Below, in pieces: positions 1 through 5,554 of a stretch of DNA of 5,554 bases. The first letter of the stretch is position 1. Each line of letters opens with the position of its first letter. Source of the stretch: Betaproteobacteria bacterium (GTDB taxonomy: Bacteria; Pseudomonadota; Gammaproteobacteria; Burkholderiales; SG8-39); contig CANIIN010000219.1 of the NCBI GenBank assembly GCA_947467405.1, positions 1-5,554 of the forward strand, read 5' to 3'. Below the pieces are notes generated by a model that was not told the DNA's origin, ran no database searches, and saw nothing but the letters and a program-made list of their open reading frames with translations. A program made the translations under genes and the position numbers.

Positions 1-2250
1 AAATCACGACAGACCGCCGACTGGATCGCGTTCAACGCGGGCAAGAAAAGCATCAAGCTCGAAGACCGGACCGAACTCGAGCGGCTCGTCATGGCCGCTG
101 ACGTCCTGATCGACTGTGCTGGCAGCGCGATGACCCTTCCGAACGCCTGCGCGCTCAATCCGCGCCTCGTCCATGCGACGCTGTCGCCGTTCGGCGCCTC
201 GGGTCCGAAGTCCTCCTGGCGCGGCGGCGAACTCGTCGGACAGGCTGCGGGCGGCATCCTGCATATGTCCGGGAGCGCTGAATGGCCGCCCGCGCGGCTG
301 GGCTTTCCGCTGGCGACCGGAATGGTCTCCGCGCAGGCGATGACCGGCGTGCTGCTGGCACTGGCGGCACGAGTCCGCTCCGGTCGCGGCGCGCGCATCG
401 ATGTATCCATGCAGGAAGCGGTCGCCAATCTCCTGTTCGGCGCGCAGTCGGCAGCGCACGTCGAGAACATCGCCCATGGACGCGGCCCCGCTCACCTCGG
501 CGCCGGCATGGCGCGGCGCCGCGGCATATGGCGCTGCAAAGACGGTTTTCTCGCCTTTAACGTCAACGCCGGACTCGGCCAGGGACGCAAGAACGAACCG
601 ACCTTCGCCTGGATGGAGGAAGCGGGATTCGCTGAGGTGGCGGCCCTGCGCGAGGTCGATTGGGAAGCGGTCAGTGTGGCATCGATCCCGCAGCCGCAGC
701 TGGACGCGTGGGAGGCGATCTTCGAGCGTTTCTTTCTCACGCAGACCAAGGAACAGGTCAGCCGCGCCAGCGTAAAGCACCACATGCTGTTGGCGGTCTT
801 CAATGACATGGCCGATATCGCCCGCGACCCGGTTCTAATCGAGCGCGCCGCCTGGGTGCCGGTCGAACTGCCCGACGGCCACGCGGGTGACATGGTCGGC
901 ACGCCATTTCGGTCCACCGCGTACCGCGTGCAACTGGACGGCCGCATCGCACGACGCGGGGAGCATCGTGACGAAGTGCTCCGGACATGGACTGAGCAAA
1001 AGAACCCGCCCCCTGCTGGCGCGCGCGCGGCAACAGGCCTGCCGCTGGCGGGCCTGCGCGTGCTCGATTTCTCCTGGGCCATCATCAACCCGCTGACCAC
1101 CAAGTACCTGGCGATGTTCGGCGCGGACGTGATCAAGCTCGAATGGCGCAAGCGTCCCGACCCGACACGCATGAGCGGTCCGTTTCCGCTCGGCAAACCC
1201 GGCATCGACATGAGCGCCTCGTTCGTGAACATCAACGCGAGCAAGCGCAGTGCCGCGTTCAACATCACCGATGCCGGCCTGCGCGACACGATCCTGAAGA
1301 TGGCCGCGACGGCCGACATGGTGCTGGAGAACTTCGTGCCGGGAACGCTCGCGAAGTACGGCTTCGACTACGACAGCCTGCGCGCGGTGAATCCGGACCT
1401 CATCATGCTGGGCAGTTCGCTGGCCGGTCAGACCGGTTCGCTCGCCAGGCAGCCCGGCCTCGGCAGCCATCTGCAGGCCATGGCCGGCATCGACCTCGTC
1501 ACCGGTTATCCGGAGGGGCCGCCCGGAGGGCCCAGCCAGGTCATGCCCGACTTCATCGGCCCATGGCTGGTCATCGCCGCGCTGCTCGCCGCGCTGGAGC
1601 ATCGACGGCGCACGGGGGAAGGCCAGTACATCGATCTGTCGCAGTACGAGTCCATACAGACCTTCCTGCGGCCACTCATGATCCGCTACCGGCTGCACGG
1701 CGTGGCGCCGCAGCGCCAGGGGGCGAGCGGTTCGCCAGCCCTGTGCCCCGAGGGCCTCTACCCCTGTGCGGACGACGACCGCTGGATCGCCATCACCGTC
1801 GAGGACGACGCGGCCTGGATGCGCCTGCATGCACAACTGCCGACGGCCATCGCGTCCCGGTTTCCGGCGCGGATGACGAGCGACGAACGCGTCGCGCAGC
1901 GCGCGGCGCTCGACGAAGCGCTGGCCGCATGGACCCGCGACCAGGATCCCGCCGCGCTGACCGAACGACTTCAGTCGCAGGGCATCGCGGCCTCGCCGGT
2001 CAACAATGCAATCGACCTGCGCGACGACGCGCAACTGCGCCACCGCGAGCACTATCGATTCGTGGAGCATGCGCGGATCGGGCGCGTGCCGGTGGATGCC
2101 CCGTCGTTCCGCATCGACGGCATCGAACCGCACATCATTGCCGGCCCGACCTACGGCTCGGCCACGCGCGCGGTGCTGCAGGAATGGATCGGCCTCGATG
2201 CCGCCGCTATCGACGCGCTGATCGCATCGGGAGCGATCGAGACGCGTTAG
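1..2250 (+). CDS. Tandem-domain family III (CaiB/BaiF) CoA-transferase, 5' end outside window
   Basis: Predicted cytoplasmic enzyme that moves CoA from a thioester donor to a free carboxylic acid; donor and acceptor are unknown. The frame is open from base 1, so the ATG at base 91 is internal and the true start lies upstream. Numbering below counts the codon at bases 1-3 as residue 1 (749 visible residues). Domain 1 spans residues 1 to ~330: AFNAGKKS near the start, SGRGARIDVS at 127-136, GEHRDEVL at 320-327. A Pro/Ala-rich linker (about 336-346) leads to domain 2 (347-749), which opens with the family's N-terminal pattern, has GADVIKLE at 374-381 and TGEGQYIDLS at 538-547. Aligning the two halves, and both with formyl-CoA transferase, puts Asp517 at the catalytic Asp169 position, while domain 1 has Thr106 there. 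By comparison with domain 2, about 55-65 N-terminal residues are missing. The fold and family are secure; the substrate is not. The gene converges on the - strand genes. Confidence 0.93.
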   Translation, partial: KSRQTADWIAFNAGKKSIKLEDRTELERLVMAADVLIDCAGSAMTLPNACALNPRLVHATLSPFGASGPKSSWRGGELVGQAAGGILHMSGSAEWPPARLGFPLATGMVSAQAMTGVLLALAARVRSGRGARIDVSMQEAVANLLFGAQSAAHVENIAHGRGPAHLGAGMARRRGIWRCKDGFLAFNVNAGLGQGRKNEPTFAWMEEAGFAEVAALREVDWEAVSVASIPQPQLDAWEAIFERFFLTQTKEQVSRASVKHHMLLAVFNDMADIARDPVLIERAAWVPVELPDGHAGDMVGTPFRSTAYRVQLDGRIARRGEHRDEVLRTWTEQKNPPPAGARAATGLPLAGLRVLDFSWAIINPLTTKYLAMFGADVIKLEWRKRPDPTRMSGPFPLGKPGIDMSASFVNINASKRSAAFNITDAGLRDTILKMAATADMVLENFVPGTLAKYGFDYDSLRAVNPDLIMLGSSLAGQTGSLARQPGLGSHLQAMAGIDLVTGYPEGPPGGPSQVMPDFIGPWLVIAALLAALEHRRRTGEGQYIDLSQYESIQTFLRPLMIRYRLHGVAPQRQGASGSPALCPEGLYPCADDDRWIAITVEDDAAWMRLHAQLPTAIASRFPARMTSDERVAQRAALDEALAAWTRDQDPAALTERLQSQGIAASPVNNAIDLRDDAQLRHREHYRFVEHARIGRVPVDAPSFRIDGIEPHIIAGPTYGSATRAVLQEWIGLDAAAIDALIASGAIETR

Positions 2251-2255
2251 CGGAC

Positions 2256-2280
2256 GCGCGGACTGCGCCTACGTTTTCTT
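2256..2280 (+). terminator. Weak candidate terminator after the CoA-transferase gene
   Basis: In the 18-base gap after the CoA-transferase stop, GCGC (2256-2259) can pair with GCGC (2265-2268) around a 5-base loop. A T-rich stretch, TTTTCTT at 2274-2280, follows and lies inside the 3' end of the converging crotonase gene. The stem is only 4 bp and three non-T bases separate it from the T-run, so this is a marginal intrinsic terminator for the + strand. On the - strand the same stem has no following T-run. Confidence 0.25.
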
Positions 2281-3015
2281 GCCGAACCCGCCAACGCGCT
2301 CCTTGAAATCGGGCGAGCGGCCGGGGTGGTTGTAGAGCTCGAATGCCAGACCCGCATCGAGCGGCAGTGCAGCCGTTTCGCGCAGCATGCGCTTGTAGCC
2401 GAAATTCGAGAACCAGGCATTGGCGAGGATGGCCTTCACCAGGGCCTCGACCTCGGCATCGAGCCGCTCGTCGGGAACGACCCGGTTCACCAGGCCCATT
2501 TCACGCGCGACGGCCGCCGGGAATTGCTGCGCCGTGAACATCATTTCCTTGGCGAACGCCGTGCCGATCCTGCGCGGCAGGCGCTGCGTGATGCCCCAGC
2601 CGCCGATCATTCCCCATTTGCCGTGCGTGTCGGCGAAGCGCGCTGACTCGGCCGCGACGACGAGATCGCAGCCCAGCAGCAGTTCAAGCCCGCCGGTCAT
2701 GCAGTGGCCCTGCACGGCAGCGACCACGGGCTGCGGCAGCTTGCTCAGTTTCTCGATGGTCTTGGCCTTCGACTGAACGCCGCCTCCCTTGCCGCCTGAC
2801 GTGGCGATGTCCTTGAGATCGGCGCCCGCGCAAAACGAGCGCCCCGCGCCGCGGAGCACCACGCAGCCGATCGAATCGGTCTTCGTTGCGAGGTCGTCCA
2901 GTTGCGCGTCGAGTTCCTCGAACAGCGCCGTGTTCAGCGCATTCAGCGAATCCGGGCGATTCAGGGTCAGGATGGCGCAGCCGTCCTTGTCGTTGCGCAA
3001 CAGTGTTGAATCCAT
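2269..3015 (-). CDS. Enoyl-CoA hydratase/isomerase family (crotonase-fold) protein
   Basis: A 248-residue protein of typical crotonase length. It has LNRPDSLNALN at 18-28, the oxyanion-hole segment FCAGADLK at 61-68, and the second signature GHCMTGGLELLLGCD at 103-117. Glu111 aligns with catalytic Glu144 of rat mitochondrial enoyl-CoA hydratase. The second catalytic glutamate (rat Glu164) is replaced by His131 in FADTHGKWG (127-135). The FADTH pattern recurs in many bacterial crotonases of unassigned activity, so hydration, isomerisation, or retro-aldol/hydrolytic C-C cleavage are all possible. It is likely cytoplasmic and acts on a CoA thioester. The ATG at 3015 is chosen because AAGGGA (3026-3021) lies 5 bases upstream. 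It is the last gene of the - strand cluster, 46 bases after the small acyl-CoA dehydrogenase, and its stop is 18 bases from the end of the converging CoA-transferase gene. Family assignment is firm; reaction and substrate are not. Confidence 0.93.
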   Translation of the reverse strand: MDSTLLRNDKDGCAILTLNRPDSLNALNTALFEELDAQLDDLATKTDSIGCVVLRGAGRSFCAGADLKDIATSGGKGGGVQSKAKTIEKLSKLPQPVVAAVQGHCMTGGLELLLGCDLVVAAESARFADTHGKWGMIGGWGITQRLPRRIGTAFAKEMMFTAQQFPAAVAREMGLVNRVVPDERLDAEVEALVKAILANAWFSNFGYKRMLRETAALPLDAGLAFELYNHPGRSPDFKERVGGFGKKT

Positions 3016-3061
3016 GGTCTTCCCTTCGAATGTTATTCAGTGAATCAGCAAGGCGTTGCAC

Positions 3062-4138
3062 TCACCAGCCGGCGTGGTCCGCCGCGCGCAGGTAATGCGC
3101 ATCGGCATTGCCCAGCCACGACTGGTCGAGCATCGCGCGCTTGAGCCAGATGTGGGAGTCGTATTCCCAGGTGAAACCGATGCCGCCGTGATACTCGAGG
3201 GCGCTGCGCGCGGCCTCGAGGTAGCGCTGGCCGACATGCGCCTTGGCCAGCGACGCGGCATGCGTCGCTTGCGCGGGATCGCTGTCCTGCGCGTAGGCGC
3301 CGAACCAGTACATGCCGCGACAGGGCTCGACTTCGTTGGCCAGGTTGGCGAGTTGATGGCGCAGCGCCTGGAAGCCACCGATTTTTCGCCCGAACTGCTC
3401 GCGGACCTTGGCGTACTCCACCGCCATGTCGAGGCAGCGTGATGCGCCGCCGAATGCGTCGGCCGCGATGATGGCGAGGCCGGCATTGAAGGTCTTCTCC
3501 GCAGCGTCTGCCGGTGCGGCCAGGCGTTCACAGGCCACGTTGTCGAAGTGCAGGTCGCCCATGGGGCGGGTGCGATCGATGCCGGCCAGCGCCTCGATCC
3601 GCACACCCTCGCCATGCAGGTCGACCACGGCCAGTTCGCCGCCCTTCAGTCCGACGACGGCGATATCGGCCGACGCGGCACAGGGTGCAAACCGCTTCAC
3701 GCCGGACAAGGACTTGCCGCCCTCGAGCGTCCAGGCATCCGGCGTCCAGCGTGCGCCGTCCTCGGCGAAGGCGATGGTTGCGATCTTCCGGCCGCTGGCG
3801 AGATCCGGCAACCAGCGGGCCTTCTGCGCCGCGTCGGTCGATTGCCCGATTGCATGCGCCGCCAGCCAGTGACCGTGGAGCGGCACCGGCGCCGCCGCAC
3901 GACCGAGCATTTCCGACGCGAGCGCGAGATCCACCACGCCCAGGCCGAGGCCGCCGTGGGCCTCCGCCACGCCGATGCCGGCCATGCCCTGGTCGGCCAG
4001 CAGCCGCCAGAGTTCCGTGTCGAGATCGCCCTTGGCGTCGATGAAGGCATGCAGCGAGCGCGAATCGCAACGGTCGGCGAGCACCCGGGCCAGCGCCTCC
4101 TGCATGGCCTTCTGTTCTTCAGAGAGCAAGAAATTCAT
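3062..4138 (-). CDS. Acyl-CoA dehydrogenase, small divergent subunit of a probable heteromeric pair
   Basis: A 358-residue acyl-CoA dehydrogenase homologue. The N-terminal helical domain opens with MNFLLSEEQK. The middle beta domain is shortened: where active enzymes have a TEPxAGSD-type FAD/substrate loop this protein has only AFAEDG (123-128), and the W-x-T flavin-contact motif reads FAP (150-152). The C-terminal domain is well kept: EYAKVREQFGRKIGGFQ (241-257) contains the conserved Arg of the FAD-pyrophosphate contact, and YHGGIGFTWEYD (316-327) puts Glu325 at the position of catalytic Glu376 of medium-chain dehydrogenase. An upstream in-frame ATG (4210) would add 24 residues, but that extension overlaps the preceding gene and is not needed. 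The ATG at 4138 has AAGGA 7 bases upstream and begins at the usual family N-terminus. It follows the large dehydrogenase by 10 bases, which suggests co-translation and a mixed complex in the cytoplasm. Substrate unknown. Confidence 0.92.
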   Translation of the reverse strand: MNFLLSEEQKAMQEALARVLADRCDSRSLHAFIDAKGDLDTELWRLLADQGMAGIGVAEAHGGLGLGVVDLALASEMLGRAAAPVPLHGHWLAAHAIGQSTDAAQKARWLPDLASGRKIATIAFAEDGARWTPDAWTLEGGKSLSGVKRFAPCAASADIAVVGLKGGELAVVDLHGEGVRIEALAGIDRTRPMGDLHFDNVACERLAAPADAAEKTFNAGLAIIAADAFGGASRCLDMAVEYAKVREQFGRKIGGFQALRHQLANLANEVEPCRGMYWFGAYAQDSDPAQATHAASLAKAHVGQRYLEAARSALEYHGGIGFTWEYDSHIWLKRAMLDQSWLGNADAHYLRAADHAGW

Positions 4139-4145
4139 TTTGTTT

Positions 4146-4150
4146 TCCTT
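4146..4150 (-). promoter_or_regulatory. Shine-Dalgarno of the small dehydrogenase, overlapping the upstream stop codon
   Basis: On the - strand the junction reads TAAGGAAAACAAAATG. AAGGA (4150-4146) shares its two A bases with the TAA stop of the large dehydrogenase and stands 7 bases before the ATG at 4138. This fixes the start of the small subunit and lets ribosomes finishing the large subunit reinitiate directly, as expected for subunits made in matched amounts. Confidence 0.8.
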
Positions 4151-5321
4151 ATTCGCGCGGCAGGCCGAGGCTGCGCTCGGCGATGATGTTCCTCTGAATG
4201 TTCGATGCACCCCCGGCGATCGCCAGCACCATCGAGGACATGAACAACTGCACCCAGCGGTCGGATCCGCGGCGCGACTCGCGCGTCGAATCGAGGTCGA
4301 GCAGCATCAGGTCGTCCCCCGCCAGCCGCGCGCCCAGCAGCGCCATCTTCTGCGCAATGTCGCTGCCGTAGAGCTTCATGAGCGAGCGGAATATGCCCGG
4401 GTTTTCGCCTGCGGCCTCCATCGAGGTCTGTCGGTACCCCGAGTAACGCATCGACTCGACGTGGCCCTGGATCACCGCGAGCTGACGGCGGATCTCCGGG
4501 CTTTCAATGGCGGGCCGGCCGTCGTACTGCGCGCGCTTGGCGAACTCGACCAGCCATGCAAAGTGCGCCGACGCCCAGTCCACGCCGCGTCCCGACGAAC
4601 GCTCGTGCTTGAGGGTCACCGTCGAAACCTTCCAGCCTTCGCCGGGCTTGCCGACGATCCAGTCGGTGGGCGTCTCGGCATTATCGAAGAACACCTCGCA
4701 GAACTCGCTCTGCCCCGTGATCTGCTTGATGCGGCGGATCTTCACGCCGGGCTGTTGCAGGTCCAGCAGCAGGTACGAGATGCCCTTGTGCTTGGGCGCC
4801 TGCGGGTCCGTGCGCACCAGCACGAACATGTACTTCGCCATGTACGCGAACGAACTCCAGATCTTCTGCCCGTTGATCACCCACTTGTCGCCGACCCGTT
4901 CCGCGCGCGTGCGCAGCGAGGCGAGGTCGCTGCCCGCACCCGGTTCGCTGTAGCCCTGCGCCCAGTAGTACTCGCCGCTCAGCGTCTTGGGAATGAACAT
5001 TTCCTTCTGCCATTCCGTGCCGCATTCGAGCAGCGTCCCCACCAGATTGCCCACGCCGACGTTGATCACCTCGCGCGGCGCATGCACGCGGGCGAATTCC
5101 TCGCCGATGATGCGGGCCCGGAGCAGATCGGCCGGTTGCTCGGAGCCGCCGTACTGCTTCGGAATGCCGCGATACAGGTACCCGCGCTCGGTCGCCAAGC
5201 GCCTGAACTCGGTGATCTGCGCATCGCGATCGGCGCCGTCGCGCGGCGGCCAGGACGCGGCGAGAAACGCCGCCACCTCGGCGCGATAAGCCCCGTATTG
5301 GGGGCCGTAAGAGAGATCCAT
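4149..5321 (-). CDS. Acyl-CoA dehydrogenase, large subunit of a probable heteromeric pair
   Basis: A 390-residue FAD-dependent acyl-CoA dehydrogenase, predicted to introduce an alpha,beta double bond into an acyl-CoA and pass electrons to ETF. The N-terminal helical domain runs to about residue 118. The FAD/substrate motif YSEPGAGSD (124-132) and NGQKIWSS (150-157) are intact, and the C-terminus carries the usual SNIQRNIIAERSLGLPR (373-389). The region where medium-chain dehydrogenases have YGGxGF-type catalytic Glu376 reads GARLAGDDL (330-338) and lacks it. Glu240 in LKHERSSG (237-244) sits where isovaleryl-CoA-dehydrogenase-like and FadE26/ChsE4-like enzymes carry the base on helix G. The ATG at 5321 is preferred over one at 5348: AAAGGA (5333-5328) lies 6 bases before it, whereas the upstream ATG has no ribosome binding site and falls in a hairpin loop. 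The small dehydrogenase follows immediately. Family and activity type are secure; substrate is unknown, though bulky or cyclic acyl-CoAs are plausible from the split-subunit architecture. Confidence 0.95.
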   Translation of the reverse strand: MDLSYGPQYGAYRAEVAAFLAASWPPRDGADRDAQITEFRRLATERGYLYRGIPKQYGGSEQPADLLRARIIGEEFARVHAPREVINVGVGNLVGTLLECGTEWQKEMFIPKTLSGEYYWAQGYSEPGAGSDLASLRTRAERVGDKWVINGQKIWSSFAYMAKYMFVLVRTDPQAPKHKGISYLLLDLQQPGVKIRRIKQITGQSEFCEVFFDNAETPTDWIVGKPGEGWKVSTVTLKHERSSGRGVDWASAHFAWLVEFAKRAQYDGRPAIESPEIRRQLAVIQGHVESMRYSGYRQTSMEAAGENPGIFRSLMKLYGSDIAQKMALLGARLAGDDLMLLDLDSTRESRRGSDRWVQLFMSSMVLAIAGGASNIQRNIIAERSLGLPRE

Positions 5322-5327
5322 GAATTT

Positions 5328-5333
5328 TCCTTT
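5328..5333 (-). promoter_or_regulatory. Shine-Dalgarno deciding the large dehydrogenase start
   Basis: AAAGGA on the - strand (5333 to 5328), 6 bases before the ATG at 5321. It supports this start over the in-frame ATG at 5348, which would add nine residues beginning MRRQPKGKF and has no purine-rich site upstream. Confidence 0.75.
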
Positions 5334-5338
5334 CGGTT

Positions 5339-5354
5339 GCCGCCGCATGGCGGC
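5339..5354 (-). other. GC-rich hairpin in the leader of the large dehydrogenase
   Basis: GCCGCC (5339-5344) pairs perfectly with GGCGGC (5349-5354) around the 4-base loop GCAT. On the - strand transcript it ends 5 bases before the AAAGGA ribosome binding site. No T-run follows in either direction, so it does not look like an intrinsic terminator. It might stabilise the message, mark a processed end or affect ribosome access; it could also be chance in GC-rich DNA. The rest of the 120-base SDR-dehydrogenase spacer (5322-5441) shows no promoter or operator I can support. Confidence 0.4.
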
Positions 5355-5441
5355 CCAGAGTCAATCAAGGGAATGCTGATCAAATCCTGAAAACAAAAAC
5401 TCGTCGACAGGCTTGCTTCTGAAACAGGGTAAATACAAGGC

Positions 5442-5554
5442 TCAAATGATGGAGCCGCCGTCCACGACGATGTCGATACCCGTGGTGTAGTCCGATGCAT
5501 CGGAGGCCAGAAACAGCGCCGCCCCGCCGATGTCAGCGGGTTCGCCCAGCCTTC
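5442..5554 (-). CDS. Short-chain dehydrogenase/reductase (SDR), C-terminal fragment
   Basis: Only the last 36 residues and the TGA stop are inside the window; the rest of the gene lies beyond base 5554. The visible residues contain RLGEPADIGGAALFLASDAS followed by DYTTGIDIVVDGGSII. This is the standard end of classical FabG-like SDRs: the R-x-G-x-P-x-DIG helix that follows the substrate-binding loop, then the last beta strand with TG-x-x-(I/V)VVDGG. Such enzymes use NAD(P)H to interconvert a hydroxyl and a ketone. The Rossmann glycine motif and the Ser-Tyr-Lys catalytic residues are outside the window, so neither cofactor nor activity can be judged. It lies 120 bases upstream of the large acyl-CoA dehydrogenase on the same strand and may be the first-step or 3-hydroxyacyl-CoA partner of the cluster, or a separate transcription unit. 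Confidence 0.88.
   Translation of the reverse strand, partial: RLGEPADIGGAALFLASDASDYTTGIDIVVDGGSII

Noticed and set aside
835..2133. A 432-codon open frame on the - strand, antisense to the CoA-transferase
   Set aside because: It mirrors the coding frame of a clearly conserved enzyme, has no recognisable domain and reads as a His/Arg/Gln-rich shadow translation.
91..2250. Starting the CoA-transferase at the ATG at base 91
   Set aside because: The same frame is open to base 1 and the residues before this ATG (AFNAGKKSIKL and onward) match conserved family sequence, so the gene starts before the window.
1143..2306. A 387-codon + strand frame overlapping the second CoA-transferase domain
   Set aside because: It is an out-of-frame reading of the CoA-transferase with Arg/Ala/His-rich composition and no motif; it also runs past the real stop into the opposing gene.
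3975..5390. A 471-codon open frame on the + strand, antisense to both acyl-CoA dehydrogenase genes
   Set aside because: It is antisense to two well-recognised enzymes in GC-rich DNA, where stop-free antisense frames are common. Its translation is low-complexity, rich in Arg, Ala and His, with no recognisable family motif, and it has no good start site.
5382..5400. T-rich stretch on the - strand (GTTTTTGTTTT) as a terminator for the SDR gene
   Set aside because: No convincing stem precedes it; the best pairing I found is 4 bp (CTTG/CAAG) with a loop of about 20 bases. It is AT-rich spacer, not a supported terminator.
5322..5441. A sigma-70 promoter or palindromic operator in the spacer before the large dehydrogenase
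   Set aside because: I found no well-spaced -35/-10 pair on the - strand. The only palindromes are short ones such as TGATCA and GTCGAC, which are too small to call an operator.

Overview
The window is a GC-rich, densely coded piece of a bacterial chromosome. It carries acyl-CoA catabolism genes. Family content, high GC third positions, AAGGA-type ribosome binding sites and tight gene spacing fit a metabolically versatile proteobacterium (beta- or gamma-like). That assignment is inference; nothing here fixes the species. I see no mobile element, CRISPR array, RNA gene or defence system.

Layout. Bases 1-2250 (+ strand) hold most of a large protein made of two fused family III (CaiB/BaiF) CoA-transferase domains; its first ~55-65 residues lie before the window. 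After an 18-base gap, everything else is on the - strand and read right to left. First comes the C-terminal tail of a short-chain dehydrogenase/reductase (5442-5554, cut by the window edge). Then come a large acyl-CoA dehydrogenase (4149-5321), a small, divergent acyl-CoA dehydrogenase (3062-4138) and an enoyl-CoA hydratase/isomerase-family protein (2269-3015). The two dehydrogenases are 10 bases apart and the Shine-Dalgarno of the second overlaps the stop codon of the first. The gap between the small dehydrogenase and the hydratase is 46 bases, and the gap between the SDR and the large dehydrogenase is 120 bases.

How they may work together. A CoA-transferase can activate a carboxylic acid by moving CoA from a donor thioester. 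A heteromeric acyl-CoA dehydrogenase then desaturates the CoA ester, a crotonase-fold enzyme hydrates, isomerises or hydrolyses the product, and an SDR oxidises or reduces a hydroxyl/keto group. This is a beta-oxidation-like module. Paired small/large dehydrogenases of this kind are known from degradation of bulky or cyclic acids such as steroid side chains and rings, but the substrate here cannot be read from the sequence.

Most notable are the half-site asymmetries. In the fused CoA-transferase only the second domain has the catalytic Asp; the first has Thr at the aligned position. In the dehydrogenase pair, FAD-site motifs and candidate catalytic glutamates are distributed unequally between the subunits. 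The crotonase has the first family glutamate but His in place of the second. These are interesting variants of known families rather than a clearly new system.
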